Shown piece after piece: positions 40,242 to 49,929 of a stretch of DNA of 64,000 nucleotides. The translations under genes and the position numbers were made by a program. The number at the start of each line of letters is the position of its first letter. Position 1 is the first letter of the stretch. The stretch covers positions 496,001-560,000 of the forward strand of contig NC_015145.1 in NCBI RefSeq assembly GCF_000189535.1, given 5' to 3'. Origin of the DNA: Pseudarthrobacter phenanthrenivorans Sphe3 (GTDB lineage Bacteria; Actinomycetota; Actinomycetes; Actinomycetales; Micrococcaceae). The notes beneath the pieces were generated by a model, which saw nothing but the letters and a program-made list of their open reading frames with translations, was not told the DNA's origin and did not search any database.

Positions 40242-41134
40242 CATCCACAACTGCCGCAACGGCATTGCGGGCGCAGCAGGACAAGGGCCGCAAGGCTGCC
40301 CAAACCCGGGAGAAGTGGGCGAGCGCCCGAACATACATCAGCGCCGCCGTCATCCTGATCTGGTGCCTGGCGCCCGCCTACTGGATGGTGGTGACGGCGT
40401 TCCGCGAGGTCGGATTCACCTACGACACAACCCCGTGGCCCACGCACGTAACCCTGGACAATTTCGCCACCGCCTTCGACACATCGTTCGGCAACAGGTT
40501 CGGCCAAGCGCTGCTGAACAGCGTGTTCATCGGCGTGACGGTTACAGTCATCTCGCTGGTGATCGGCGTGTTCGCCGCGTACGCACTTGCCCGACTGAAT
40601 TTCCGGTTCAAGTTCCTGGTGCTGGGCTTCATCCTGGGCGCTTCCATGTTCCCGGGCGTTGCCCTCATCACCCCGCTGTTCCAGCTCTTCACCAACATCG
40701 GCTGGATGGGCACCTACCAGGCGCTGATCATCCCGAACATTTCCTTCGTCCTGCCGCTTACCGTCTACACGCTGACCTCCTTCTTCCGCGAAATGCCGTG
40801 GGAACTGGAAGAGTCGGCCCGTGTTGACGGTTGCACCCAGGGCCAGGCGTTCCGGAAGGTCATCATGCCCCTGGCCGCTCCGGCGATCTTCACGACGGCG
40901 ATCCTGGCGTTCATCTCCTCCTGGAATGAATTCCTGATCGCCAGCCAGCTGTCGAATGACGCGACACAGCCGGTCACCGTGGCTATCGCCAGCTTTGCCG
41001 GCGCCCAACCCAACCAGATCCCGTACACGGCCATCATGGCCGCCGGCACTATCGTCACCATTCCTCTGGTGATCCTGGTGCTGGTCTTCCAGCGCAAGAT
41101 CGTTGCCGGCCTGACGGCAGGTGCGGTCAAGTGA
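40238..41134 (+). CDS. ABC sugar transporter permease 2 (MalG type)
   Basis: A 298-aa membrane protein with six helices. The EAA loop is ELEESARVDGCTQGQAFRKV, then IMPLAAP. ATG 40238 overlaps the permease 1 stop and follows AAGGGGAAG; the frame extends upstream to 40189 without an RBS. It also overlaps the following small membrane protein by four bases. Confidence 0.94.
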   Translation: MTSTTAATALRAQQDKGRKAAQTREKWASARTYISAAVILIWCLAPAYWMVVTAFREVGFTYDTTPWPTHVTLDNFATAFDTSFGNRFGQALLNSVFIGVTVTVISLVIGVFAAYALARLNFRFKFLVLGFILGASMFPGVALITPLFQLFTNIGWMGTYQALIIPNISFVLPLTVYTLTSFFREMPWELEESARVDGCTQGQAFRKVIMPLAAPAIFTTAILAFISSWNEFLIASQLSNDATQPVTVAIASFAGAQPNQIPYTAIMAAGTIVTIPLVILVLVFQRKIVAGLTAGAVK

Positions 41135-41379
41135 CAGGCGAAGCTTCCCGCTCCCGGTCCGCCGGGGCGGGAGGCGACCGCCGGCGGGTCAGGTCCGGCG
41201 AGGACTTTGACATCATCATCGGGTTCCTCGGCTTTTGGGCCCTGGTCCTCCTCGTCGTCACCGTCTGGATGGAGGTGACCGCGCAGCCTGCACTCGGCTG
41301 GGCTCTTGGCCTGCTGGCAACCCTATTGGCCTTGTATGGAATGGTGCGGCTCCGGCGGCGGCTTCCGGACCGGAGATAA
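41131..41379 (+). CDS. Small membrane protein coupled to the sugar ABC operon
   Basis: An 82-aa protein with a basic N-terminus (about 26 residues) and two helices (IIIGFLGFWALVLLVVTVWM; LGWALGLLATLLALYGMVRL), ending RRRLPDRR. GTG 41131 overlaps the permease 2 stop (GTGA). It has no known domain that I recognise. An accessory role in the transporter or in membrane assembly is only inferred from the coupling. Confidence 0.7.
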   Translation: MTGEASRSRSAGAGGDRRRVRSGEDFDIIIGFLGFWALVLLVVTVWMEVTAQPALGWALGLLATLLALYGMVRLRRRLPDRR

Positions 41380-41510
41380 GCTCCCCGGCCCGCCTGCCGT
41401 CGATTTTCCGGAAGCGGGTAACACTGCGATGCAAGCCCGCGCCCGAAATACCATGGCAGCATCGCTACAAAGCAGGACCGGTGCCTGCAGGGAGTACATG
41501 AGGGGACAGC

Positions 41511-42563
41511 GTGGCACGCATAACTGAAAGGTCTCAACGGGGCGGCCACAGCGGAGTCAGCATCGAGGACGTGGCAGCCGCAGCGGGAGTCTCCACCGCA
41601 ACAGTGTCCCGGGCAGTAAGGGGCCTTCCCCGGGTTTCGCCCGCCACCAGGGAAAAAATCCTGGAGGTCGCCGGGAACCTGGGATATGTGGCTTCCTCCT
41701 CCGCCTCCGGCCTGGCAACGGGACGGACCAGGACCATTGGAGTGCTGGCCCCCTTCGTGAGCAGGTGGTTCTTCTCGAAAGCCATCGAAGGCGCAGACCG
41801 GGAACTTCACGCCCGGAACTACAACCTCTCGCTGTTCAATCTCGGCGGACACGGCAGCAACCGGGAGCGGCTCTTCAGCAAGACCATGGTCTACAAGCAG
41901 ATCGATGCCCTGCTGGTGCTCTGTATGGCGCTGTCCCATGAGGAACTGGACCATCTCCAGAAAATCGACATTCCGCTGGTAGTGGTGGGCGGGCACGTTG
42001 AAGAGTGCGCCTACATCGGGATCGACGATTACGCTGCCGCCTCCACCGCAGTCCGGCACCTGATCGACCTGGGCCACCGCAACATCGCGCTGCTGCATGG
42101 CGACGACGAAACGGACTTAAACTTCGACGTTCCGCGCGTCCGCATCCTTGCGTTCAAGGATGTGATGACCGCGGCGGGGCTCCCGACGAGGCCGGAATGG
42201 GACGAGTGGGGGGATTTCACCGTCCGCAGCGGGCAGGAAGCCTTCCGCCGGCTTTGGGCCAAACCAGGGGAAAAGCCGACGGCGATCTTCTGCGCCTCCG
42301 ACGAGATGGCCATGGGCGTCATCTTCGAAGCCACCCGGCTGGGGGTCCGGGTGCCGGAGGAACTGTCCGTGGTGGGCATCGACAACCATGATTTCGCTGA
42401 CGCCATGGGCCTGACCACCGTGGGGCAGCGCCCTGACGAGCAGGCTGAGCTGGCCACTAAGATGCTCCTGGATGAACTGGACGGAGCCCTCGGTGCAGTA
42501 CAGTCTGCCGTCGCGCCCCATGAACTGATCATCCGAAGGACGACGGCGCCGCCCCAGTCTTAG
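41511..42563 (+). CDS. LacI-family transcriptional regulator
   Basis: A 350-aa repressor. The DNA-binding helix-turn-helix and hinge are at 17-60 (SIEDVAAAAGVSTATVSRAV, RGLPRVSPATREKIL). The periplasmic-binding-protein-like effector domain covers 65-345 (RTIGVLAPFVSRWFFSKAIE; PTAIFCASDEMAMGVIFEAT). GTG 41511 follows GAGGGGA. It follows the ABC operon and should bind the TGTAAACGCTTGCA site at 37800, with an alpha-glucoside or derived sugar as inducer. Confidence 0.94.
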   Translation: MARITERSQRGGHSGVSIEDVAAAAGVSTATVSRAVRGLPRVSPATREKILEVAGNLGYVASSSASGLATGRTRTIGVLAPFVSRWFFSKAIEGADRELHARNYNLSLFNLGGHGSNRERLFSKTMVYKQIDALLVLCMALSHEELDHLQKIDIPLVVVGGHVEECAYIGIDDYAAASTAVRHLIDLGHRNIALLHGDDETDLNFDVPRVRILAFKDVMTAAGLPTRPEWDEWGDFTVRSGQEAFRRLWAKPGEKPTAIFCASDEMAMGVIFEATRLGVRVPEELSVVGIDNHDFADAMGLTTVGQRPDEQAELATKMLLDELDGALGAVQSAVAPHELIIRRTTAPPQS

Positions 42564-42603
42564 CGATTGACGCGGGTTCCGCGCGGGTGCAGGAAGCGCG
42601 GAT

Positions 42604-43488
42604 TCAGGAAGCCCGGGCCAGTTGGCGGATGGGGATCCAGCGGGAGGCAAGCCGGCGGTACGCAGCGGCGGCACCGGTCATGTCGCCCTCCGCCAGGCAC
42701 TCGATTCCCAGCCTGATGTCCATGGGCGAATCGTCCGGATACACCTTGTCCGCGACGGCGCCGTAATCCAGTTCCACCATCGAGTCCACATGGAACTGTT
42801 CCAGCCACTCGGTGAGCTGGGCCAGGTCGTCAAGCATGTCCAGGTCCGGGGCGGCCAGGGCAAGGTTGGCCACCGCATAGCGGGCGCGCTCCAAGGCCTC
42901 AGTGATTGGCGCCCACACCCGGACCGTGACGATCCGCCCGCCTGATTCCACCACGTCCTTGCGGTCCGACTCCATGAACAGCGAGAACCAGCTGAAGGGA
43001 ATTCCCCAGGTGGACGCCCGGGTGTGGACCCGGATCGAACCGTCGCGGGCCTTGACCTGGTCGATCCGTTCCTGGTGCTTGTCCCGCTGCTCCTCGGGAA
43101 TCAGCAGTTCCGCAAGGGGCCCGTGGATGCCTTCCATCAAAGCGTTCGCCGCCAGTCCTGCCCGCAGCACCAGCTGGCTGGGGCAGTACAACAGGACAGG
43201 CTCGGCGTCAGCACCGTCGTCGGACGTTCCTCCTGCGGGAGCGGGCGCAGTGGTGACCCGCACCAGGTCCGTTCGGCCGGTGGGGAAGGGATCACCGCCG
43301 GAACGGGTGATCCGCCCAAGGGACGCCAGCAGTTCAGCGTTTTCGACGGCGGCACGGGACGCAGCACGAGCCCCTGCCGACTTGATTGCCTGCTGTTGTT
43401 CCTCGGGGAAGGCCTCCAGCGGCTCGTAGACGCGGAGCGTGGAGGAGAACGGCAGGCCGGCCTGGCCCCGGTAGAGGTTTCCGGTCAT
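42604..43488 (-). CDS. Conserved-looking protein of unknown function
   Basis: A 294-aa soluble protein. The start is fixed by AAGGAGA before ATG 43488; the frame continues to 43794 but that part overlaps xthA. Visible blocks are MTGNLYRGQAGLPFSSTLRV, LLYCPSQLVLRAGLAANALM, VKARDGSIRVHTRASTWGIP, SWFSLFMESDRKDVVESGGR and YAVANLALAAPDLDMLDDLA. The composition is globular with many Leu/Ala helices. I do not recognise the family and propose no function. Confidence 0.75.
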   Translation of the reverse strand: MTGNLYRGQAGLPFSSTLRVYEPLEAFPEEQQQAIKSAGARAASRAAVENAELLASLGRITRSGGDPFPTGRTDLVRVTTAPAPAGGTSDDGADAEPVLLYCPSQLVLRAGLAANALMEGIHGPLAELLIPEEQRDKHQERIDQVKARDGSIRVHTRASTWGIPFSWFSLFMESDRKDVVESGGRIVTVRVWAPITEALERARYAVANLALAAPDLDMLDDLAQLTEWLEQFHVDSMVELDYGAVADKVYPDDSPMDIRLGIECLAEGDMTGAAAAYRRLASRWIPIRQLARAS

Positions 43489-43522
43489 CACGGTCTCCTT
43501 GCGTGGGTCCAGGAAGCAGTCA

Positions 43523-44329
43523 TCAATCCGCCAATTCCACCACAACAGGTGCGTGGTCCGAGGCACCCTTGCCCTTGCGCTCCTCGCGGTCGATGGATGC
43601 GCCGGTAACCCGGGCGGCCAGGGCCGGGGAGGCGAGCACGAAGTCGATCCGCATGCCCTCCTTCTTGGGGAAGCGCAGCTGGGTGTAATCCCAGTACGTG
43701 TACACGCCCGGCCCCGGAGTGTACGGACGCACCACATCAGTGAAGCCCGCTGATTCGAAGGCATGGAAGGCGGCGCGCTCCGGCGGGCTGACATGGGTGG
43801 AGCGGTTGTTGATGAACAGGTCGATGTCCCAGACGTCCTCGTCGAAGGGCGCGATGTTCCAGTCGCCCATCAACGCCACCTGGGCCTGCGGGTCCTGCGT
43901 GACCAGTTCCTGCGCGTGCGTCTTGAGGCTTTCCAGCCACTTGAGCTTGTAGGGCATGTGTTCGTCGTCCAGGGACCGGCCGTTGGGCACATACAGGCTC
44001 CAGATCCGGATCCCGGCGCAGGTTGCTGCCATGGCGCGGGCCTCCTGGACAGGGTCCTTGCCCGCCTTGCCGAAGGAGGGCTGGTCCAGGAAGGTCCGTT
44101 CCACGTCCTCGAGCCCCACGCGGGAGGCGATGGCCACGCCGTTCCACTGGTTCACTCCGAAGTGGGCCACCTCGTAGCCCATCCGCTCGAAGAGTTCCCA
44201 CGGAAAGTTGTCATCCTTGCACTTGGTCTCCTGGATCGCCAGGACATCGCAGTCGCTGCGCTGGAGCCAGGCTTCAACACGGTCGGCGCGGGCACGGAGC
44301 GAGTTCACATTCCAGGTAGCTATCTTCAC
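43523..44329 (-). CDS. xthA: Exodeoxyribonuclease III
   Basis: A 268-aa AP endonuclease/3'-5' exonuclease for base-excision repair. The start is GTG 44329, giving MKIATWNVNSLRARADRVEA with Asn7; Glu34 in LAIQETKCKDD binds Mg2+. GDWNIAPFDEDVWD supplies Asp/Asn, and SDHAPVVVEL carries the catalytic Asp-His. Its length equals that of E. coli ExoIII. A frame extension upstream to 44443 lacks family similarity. It is followed on the same strand by the unknown 42604 gene. Confidence 0.96.
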   Translation of the reverse strand: MKIATWNVNSLRARADRVEAWLQRSDCDVLAIQETKCKDDNFPWELFERMGYEVAHFGVNQWNGVAIASRVGLEDVERTFLDQPSFGKAGKDPVQEARAMAATCAGIRIWSLYVPNGRSLDDEHMPYKLKWLESLKTHAQELVTQDPQAQVALMGDWNIAPFDEDVWDIDLFINNRSTHVSPPERAAFHAFESAGFTDVVRPYTPGPGVYTYWDYTQLRFPKKEGMRIDFVLASPALAARVTGASIDREERKGKGASDHAPVVVELAD

Positions 44330-44463
44330 AGTTCCTAACTTACCGTGAGCGCCGGAATTGCGGACCCGGACCAGGGCTGGACCGGCCCAGTGGCAGTTAG
44401 TAGGAAGTCCGAGTATATTCGCATCAAAGATGGCCTGGATCACAGTCGAAGGAGCGTCCAGTC

Positions 44464-45963
44464 ATGGCCCGCGAACTGTCCCACTACATTGGCGGCCGGC
44501 ATGTGGACGGCCTGTCAGGGCGTTTTGGCGACGTGTTTGATCCGTGCACCGGCGAGGTCCAGGCCCTGGTGCCGCTGGCGGGCCGCGCCGAGGTGCAGAA
44601 CGCCGTCGCCGTCGCCGGGAAGGCGCAGCCGGAGTGGGCGGCCATGAATCCGCAGCGGCGCGGCCGGATCCTGCTCAGGTTCGTAGACCTGGTCAACCGG
44701 GATCTGGACGCACTGGCACGGCTCTTGTCCGCTGAACACGGGAAGACCCTCGCCGACTCCAGGGGAGATATCCAGCGGGGCCTGGAAGTAGTGGAGTTCG
44801 CCGCCGCCGCTCCCCACCTGCTCAAGGGCGAGTTTTCCAGCGACGCCGGGCCGGGCATCGACATCCACTCGCTGCGCCAGCCGCTGGGTGTGGTGGCCGG
44901 CATTACGCCCTTCAATTTCCCCGCCATGATTCCGCTGTGGAAGTCCGGCCCTGCCCTGGCCGCCGGCAACGCGTTCATCCTCAAACCCTCGGAACGTGAT
45001 CCCTCGGTGCCGCTCCGGCTCGCGGAGCTGTATGCCGAGGCGGGCCTGCCCGATGGCGTTTTCAATGTGGTCAACGGCGATAAGGAAGCCGTGGATGCGC
45101 TCTTGGAGGATTCCCAGGTCAAAGCGGTGGGTTTTGTGGGGTCCACGCCGATTGCCCAGTACATTTATGCCACCGCGGCAGCCCATGGGAAGCGCGCACA
45201 ATGCTTTGGCGGAGCCAAGAACCACATGGTGGTGATGCCCGACGCGGACCTCGACCAGGCCGCGGATGCCCTGATCGGTGCAGGCTACGGCTCCGCCGGG
45301 GAGCGCTGCATGGCCATCTCGGTGGCAGTCCCGGTAGGCGCGGAAACGGCAGACCGGCTGGTGGCCAAACTGCGGGACCGCGTGGCCGCCCTGAAGGTGG
45401 GCCATAGCCTGGCGGAAGGTTCCGACTTCGGCCCCGTGGTCTCAAAGGCCGCCAAGGAACGTATTGAGGGGTACATCCAGTCCGGAGTGGATGAGGGTGC
45501 CACCCTGCTGGCAGACGGCCGCGGATTCACCGTGCCCGGCCATGAAGGCGGCTTTTGGGTGGGGCCCACGCTGTTCGACAACGTCACCCCGGACATGGAC
45601 ATCTACCGGAACGAGATCTTCGGCCCGGTGCTCAGCGTGGTCAGGGCGGCAGGCTACGACGAGGCCCTGCAGCCGTGCAGCGGGAACGAATTCGGCAACG
45701 GGGTGGGCATCTTCACCCGCGACGGGGACGCCGCCCGGGACTTCGCCACCAGGGTGGACGTGGGCATGGTGGGCATCAACGTCCCCATCCCGGTGCCCCT
45801 TGCCTACTACACCTTTGGCGGCTGGAAGGCCTCGGGCTTCGGGGACCTCAACCAGCACGGCGCGGACGCGTTCCGCTTCTACACCAAAACCAAGACGGTG
45901 ACCACGCGCTGGCCTTCGGGACTACGGCACGGCGCCAGTTTCGTGATGCCGGAAGGAAGTTGA
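44464..45963 (+). CDS. mmsA: CoA-acylating methylmalonate-semialdehyde dehydrogenase
   Basis: A 499-aa aldehyde dehydrogenase. It converts methylmalonate semialdehyde to propionyl-CoA (and malonate semialdehyde to acetyl-CoA) in valine and inositol catabolism. Typical blocks are LGVVAGITPFNFPAMIPLW, FILKPSERDPSVPLRLAELY and the catalytic Cys282 in GSAGERCMAISVAVPVG; the ERCMA context is specific to this subgroup. AAGGAG precedes ATG 44464. First gene of a four-gene coupled operon. Confidence 0.96.
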   Translation: MARELSHYIGGRHVDGLSGRFGDVFDPCTGEVQALVPLAGRAEVQNAVAVAGKAQPEWAAMNPQRRGRILLRFVDLVNRDLDALARLLSAEHGKTLADSRGDIQRGLEVVEFAAAAPHLLKGEFSSDAGPGIDIHSLRQPLGVVAGITPFNFPAMIPLWKSGPALAAGNAFILKPSERDPSVPLRLAELYAEAGLPDGVFNVVNGDKEAVDALLEDSQVKAVGFVGSTPIAQYIYATAAAHGKRAQCFGGAKNHMVVMPDADLDQAADALIGAGYGSAGERCMAISVAVPVGAETADRLVAKLRDRVAALKVGHSLAEGSDFGPVVSKAAKERIEGYIQSGVDEGATLLADGRGFTVPGHEGGFWVGPTLFDNVTPDMDIYRNEIFGPVLSVVRAAGYDEALQPCSGNEFGNGVGIFTRDGDAARDFATRVDVGMVGINVPIPVPLAYYTFGGWKASGFGDLNQHGADAFRFYTKTKTVTTRWPSGLRHGASFVMPEGS

Positions 45964-47120
45964 TGACGGAAAGTGCAGCGGGCGGGATGACAGGCGGGGG
46001 CTTCACGGCGGACGGCGCCGGCGAGGTGGTGTTCGAGCGCCGCGGGCGGCTGGGCGTAATGACGCTCAACCGGCCCCGGGCCGTTAACGCGCTGACGGTG
46101 GGCATGGTGGAGCGGCTCTTGGAGCAGCTCACCGCCTGGGCGGACGACGACGGCGTTGCCACGGTCCTGGTGCAGGGCGCGGGTGACCGGGGGCTGTGTG
46201 CCGGTGGCGATATCGTGGCCATTTACGATGACATGCTGGGGGGCGGTGACAAAACGGCGCATTTCTGGGAGGCCGAATACCGGCTCAACTCCCTCATCTC
46301 CCGCTACCCCAAACCCTATGTGGCCCTGATGGACGGGCTGGTGCTGGGCGGCGGAGTGGGAATCTCCGCCCATGGCAGCCTCCGCGTGGTTACCGAACGT
46401 ACGCGGACGGGCATGCCGGAAACCACCATCGGGTTTGCCCCTGACGTGGGTGGGACGTTCCTGCTGTCCCGGGCACCCGGTGAAACCGGAACCCACGCCG
46501 CCCTGACGGGGGCCCACCTTACTGGCCCGGATGCCCTGTTCCTGGGCCTGGCCAGCCACTACGTTCCGTCCCAAAAACTCCCCGCACTCGTGGCAGCGCT
46601 TGAAGCGGAACCCGCGGAGGCCGCCGTCGGCCGCTGCAGCGAAGAAGCCCCGCCTTCAGTGCTGCAAGGGCAGCGGCAGTGGATCGATGACTGCTACGCC
46701 TCCGATGACGCCGAGGAGATTGTCCGCCGGCTGCGGGCCTACCAAGGTGCAGGAAGTGCCGATGCTGTGGCAGCTGCCGGCACTATCGAAGCGAAGTCGC
46801 CCACATCGGTGAAGGTCACGCTGGCCTCCCTGCGCCGGATCAGGGGACGGACACTGGACGAAGCACTCGCGCAGGAATACCGGGTGGGGCTCCGGTTCCT
46901 GGCCGCGCCTGACTTCCGGGAGGGCATCCGGGCGCAGGTGGTGGACAAGGACCGGACCCCGCGCTGGGACCCGCCCACCCTTGCTGAGGTGCTGCCGGCG
47001 CGGGTGGAGGGATTCTTCGAACCGCTGGGCAGCCGGGAACTGGACCTCTCCACGGTGCACCTGCAGCCAGCCCTGCACTTCAGCCGGGAACCGAACCCGA
47101 AGGAGCCTGACCATGCCTGA
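45963..47120 (+). CDS. 3-hydroxyisobutyryl-CoA hydrolase
   Basis: A 385-aa crotonase-superfamily protein. The family block RGLCAGGDI (76-84) is followed by MPETTIGFAPDVGGTFLLSR (151-170), in which Glu153 and Asp161 correspond to the hydrolase catalytic pair. The C-terminal extension of about 150 residues beyond enoyl-CoA hydratases fits HIBYL-CoA hydrolase rather than hydratase. ATG 45963 shares its A with the mmsA TGA. It overlaps mmsB by eight bases. Confidence 0.93.
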   Translation: MTESAAGGMTGGGFTADGAGEVVFERRGRLGVMTLNRPRAVNALTVGMVERLLEQLTAWADDDGVATVLVQGAGDRGLCAGGDIVAIYDDMLGGGDKTAHFWEAEYRLNSLISRYPKPYVALMDGLVLGGGVGISAHGSLRVVTERTRTGMPETTIGFAPDVGGTFLLSRAPGETGTHAALTGAHLTGPDALFLGLASHYVPSQKLPALVAALEAEPAEAAVGRCSEEAPPSVLQGQRQWIDDCYASDDAEEIVRRLRAYQGAGSADAVAAAGTIEAKSPTSVKVTLASLRRIRGRTLDEALAQEYRVGLRFLAAPDFREGIRAQVVDKDRTPRWDPPTLAEVLPARVEGFFEPLGSRELDLSTVHLQPALHFSREPNPKEPDHA

Positions 47121-48126
47121 GAAATACACTGTCGCATTCCTGGGCCTCGGGCACATGGGCGGGCCCATGGCCCTCAATCTCGTGGCGGCAGGCTATCCCG
47201 TGACAGGCTTCGACGTGGTGCCTGCTGCGCTGGAAGCAGCGCGGACCAAGGGGGTTCCTGTTGCAGCGAGTGCCGCGGAAGCGGTGGCCGGGGCTGATGT
47301 TGTCCTCACCATGTTCCCCGGCGGGCAGCAGGTCCTGGATGCCTACCGCGGGATGGAAGGCCAGCAGGGGCTCCTGGCGGCAGCCCGGCCCGGAACCATG
47401 TTCCTGGACTGTTCCACCATCAACGTTGATGAGGCGCGGGAAGCAGCGGAGCTGGCCGTCGGCGCCGGACACCGTTCCGTGGACGCCCCCGTTTCCGGTG
47501 GCGTGGTGGGCGCCGAGGCCGGCACCCTGACCTTCATGGTGGGCGGCGGCGCCGAGGACTTCGAAGCGGTAAGGCCCCTGCTGGAGGTCATGGGCAAGCG
47601 CGTGGTCCACTGCGGAGGCCATGGTGCGGGCCAGGCCGCCAAGATCTGCAACAACCTGATCCTGGGCGTCTCCATGATCGCGGTCAGCGAGGCTTTTGTC
47701 CTGGCCGAAAAGCTGGGCCTGAGCCACCAGGCGCTGTTCGACGTGGCATCGGCGGCATCGGGGCAGTGCTGGGCCCTTACCACCAACTGCCCCGTACCCG
47801 GTCCCGTTCCCGGCAGTCCCGCCAACCGGGACTACCAGCCGGGCTTCGCCGGAGCCCTGATGGCCAAGGACCTCAAGCTGGCCCTTAACGCCCTGCAAAG
47901 CACGGGCGTGGCCGCGCGGATGGGGCCCCTCGCGGCGGAGATCTACGGATCGTTTGCGGCGGGGGAGGGAGCTGCGCGAGACTTCTCGGGCATCATCACG
48001 GAGATCCGGGACAAGTCCACCCACGCCGCCGGCGCCGGACCGGACACTGCAGCAGATAACGCATCATCCAACGCAGCGCCCGCTGAACCAGCCGGCGCAG
48101 CACACGACGACGGGAGCCCCGAGTGA
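47113..48126 (+). CDS. mmsB: 3-hydroxyisobutyrate dehydrogenase
   Basis: A 337-aa enzyme oxidising 3-hydroxyisobutyrate to methylmalonate semialdehyde with NAD. The Rossmann motif is [20 protein letters not shown], the substrate loop [16 protein letters not shown] (124-139), and the catalytic Lys177 is in [33 protein letters not shown] is characteristic of this group. The last about 35 residues form an Ala/Asp-rich, low-complexity tail beyond the usual 295-300-residue length. It overlaps both neighbours. Confidence 0.95.
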   Translation: MPEKYTVAFLGLGHMGGPMALNLVAAGYPVTGFDVVPAALEAARTKGVPVAASAAEAVAGADVVLTMFPGGQQVLDAYRGMEGQQGLLAAARPGTMFLDCSTINVDEAREAAELAVGAGHRSVDAPVSGGVVGAEAGTLTFMVGGGAEDFEAVRPLLEVMGKRVVHCGGHGAGQAAKICNNLILGVSMIAVSEAFVLAEKLGLSHQALFDVASAASGQCWALTTNCPVPGPVPGSPANRDYQPGFAGALMAKDLKLALNALQSTGVAARMGPLAAEIYGSFAAGEGAARDFSGIITEIRDKSTHAAGAGPDTAADNASSNAAPAEPAGAAHDDGSPE

Positions 48127-48899
48127 CGGAATACGCCAACATCCTGGTGGAGCAGCGGGGGCGGGTGGGCCTGGTAATGCTGAACCGGCCGCAGGCCCTC
48201 AATGCACTGAACAAGGCAACCATGGAGGAACTCGTGTCCGCCGTCAGGGCCATGGATGCCGATCCCGGGGTGGGGGCGGTGGTCATTACAGGCTCCGGGA
48301 AGGCCTTCGCCGCCGGAGCAGACATCAAGGAGATGGCGGACCAGGGTTACATGGACATGTTCGCCGCCGACTGGTTCCGCGGCTGGGAGGACTTCACCCG
48401 GCTCCGTATCCCCACCGTGGCCGCGGTATCCGGGTTCGCGCTGGGCGGGGGGTGCGAGCTGGCAATGATGTGCGACCTCATCATCGCCGGGGACAACGCG
48501 AAGTTCGGCCAGCCCGAAATCAACCTCGGTGTCCTGCCGGGCATGGGCGGATCGCAACGGCTCACCCGCGCGGTGGGCAAGGCCAAAGCCATGGACCTGA
48601 TCCTCACCGGCCGTTTCATCGGGGCGGAGGAAGCGGACCGGTGCGGGCTGGTGTCCCGCGTGGTCCCGGCCGAGGACGTGGTGGACGAAGCCATCAAGGT
48701 GGCAGAGGTGATCGCGTCCAAGTCCAAGCCGGTGGCGATGGTGGCCAAGGAAGCCGTGAATGCTGCCTTCGAAACCGGACTCGCGCAGGGCGTCCTCTTC
48801 GAACGCAGGCTGTTCCACTCCCTCTTCGCCACGGAGGACCAAAAGGAAGGGATGGCCGCGTTCACCGAGAAACGCCAGCCCGGGTTCAAGCACCGGTGA
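48123..48899 (+). CDS. Enoyl-CoA hydratase
   Basis: A 258-aa crotonase. The oxyanion-hole blocks are [11 protein letters not shown] (61-71) and [17 protein letters not shown] (104-120). Glu112 and Glu132 in [20 protein letters not shown] are the catalytic pair. It would hydrate methacrylyl-CoA (valine route) or other enoyl-CoAs. GTG 48123 overlaps the mmsB stop. The 3' end overlaps the convergent flavoprotein gene by 14 bases. Confidence 0.95.
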   Translation: MTEYANILVEQRGRVGLVMLNRPQALNALNKATMEELVSAVRAMDADPGVGAVVITGSGKAFAAGADIKEMADQGYMDMFAADWFRGWEDFTRLRIPTVAAVSGFALGGGCELAMMCDLIIAGDNAKFGQPEINLGVLPGMGGSQRLTRAVGKAKAMDLILTGRFIGAEEADRCGLVSRVVPAEDVVDEAIKVAEVIASKSKPVAMVAKEAVNAAFETGLAQGVLFERRLFHSLFATEDQKEGMAAFTEKRQPGFKHR

Positions 48900-49863
48900 G
48901 GGTAAGTTTCTCCCGGTAGGCGCGGACATCTGCCGCCGTTTCTTCGGCCATCAGGTGGTTATTGATCACGACGGCGGTCCAGGCCGCGGTTGCCGCCGAG
49001 GCCAGCACCTGGGCCTTCAGGTCCGTGACGTTGCCCGCTGCCCAGACGCCGGGGACTGACGTGGCGCCGTCGGCATCGGTTTCGAGGTAGGTGCCCACGC
49101 CTGCCGGGTGGACGGACGGAACCAGTCCGAGGCCGGCGAAAGCTTCCAGCCGGGCCTGGGCGGTGGGTCCCACCACCACCGCCTCGACGGCGATTTCCGG
49201 GCCTCCCGCCAAAGCGATCCCCCGGAGCCGGCGCTGCTCAACCCTTACGGCCTCCACCCGCCCGGCCACCACCTTGACACCCCGTGATGCCAGCTGCTCA
49301 GCGTCGGCGTCTGCGGGAACCAGCTTGTCGTTGAGGAACAGGGTGATGTTGCTGCTCCACTGACGGAAAAGCAGTGCCTGGTGCACGGACCAGGGACCGC
49401 TGCCCACAACCGCGATGGCCTGGTCCTGGACTTCCCATCCGTGGCAGAACGGGCAGTGCAGGATGTCTTTGCCCCAGCGCCCGCGGAGCCCCTCGATGGC
49501 GGGCAGCTCATCCACGAGGCCCGTGGCAACCAGCAAGCGCCGGCCGCGAAGGGGCGTGCCGTCGTCGAGCGTTACCTCGAAGCCCTGCTCCAAATTTCCA
49601 CCCGCAGCCAGCACAGTGCCCCGGACGATAACCGCGCCGTACTGCCTTGCCTCGGCACGGCCGACTGCCAGGAGCTCGGCGGGGTTGATTCCATCCCGGG
49701 ACAGGAAGCCGTGGACTGCCTGGGCGGGGGCGTTGCGCGGTTGGCCGTTGTCCACCACTGTCACGGAGCGGCGGCACCTGCCCAGCATCTGGGCTGCACT
49801 GAGACCGGCCGCGCCGCCCCCAATAATCAGGACGTCTGCAATTGGTTCTTTGTTTTTGGTCAT
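48886..49863 (-). CDS. Thioredoxin-reductase-like FAD/NAD(P) oxidoreductase
   Basis: A 325-aa flavoprotein with FAD motif [20 protein letters not shown] (11-30), a redox pair Cys137/Cys140 in [17 protein letters not shown] motif [15 protein letters not shown], and the end block [20 protein letters not shown]. The CPFC spacing is that of thioredoxin reductases; HGWE and the [11 protein letters not shown] context place it among TrxR-like proteins often paired with regulators rather than true TrxB. It is divergent from an XRE-cupin regulator. Confidence 0.9.
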   Translation of the reverse strand: MTKNKEPIADVLIIGGGAAGLSAAQMLGRCRRSVTVVDNGQPRNAPAQAVHGFLSRDGINPAELLAVGRAEARQYGAVIVRGTVLAAGGNLEQGFEVTLDDGTPLRGRRLLVATGLVDELPAIEGLRGRWGKDILHCPFCHGWEVQDQAIAVVGSGPWSVHQALLFRQWSSNITLFLNDKLVPADADAEQLASRGVKVVAGRVEAVRVEQRRLRGIALAGGPEIAVEAVVVGPTAQARLEAFAGLGLVPSVHPAGVGTYLETDADGATSVPGVWAAGNVTDLKAQVLASAATAAWTAVVINNHLMAEETAADVRAYREKLTLTGA

Positions 49864-49894
49864 GGTTCAAGCCTGGAACGGCACATTCAGAACT

Positions 49895-49922
49895 GGCAAA
49901 GTGTTTTGCCGTAATGGCAAAA
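49895..49922. promoter_or_regulatory. GGCAAA operator between flavoprotein and XRE regulator
   Basis: GGCAAA at 49895-49900 and TTTGCC at 49905-49910 form a perfect dyad with a four-base centre. A third half-site, GGCAAAA, is at 49916-49922. The cluster fills the 66-base gap between the divergent genes and ends eight bases before the regulator start, so autoregulation and control of the flavoprotein are inferred. Confidence 0.7.
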
Positions 49923-49929
49923 TGACAGT

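Noticed and set aside
38838-40334. 498-aa minus-strand open frame over the ABC transporter genes
   Set aside because: Antisense shadow; the sense genes have strong family motifs and coupled starts.
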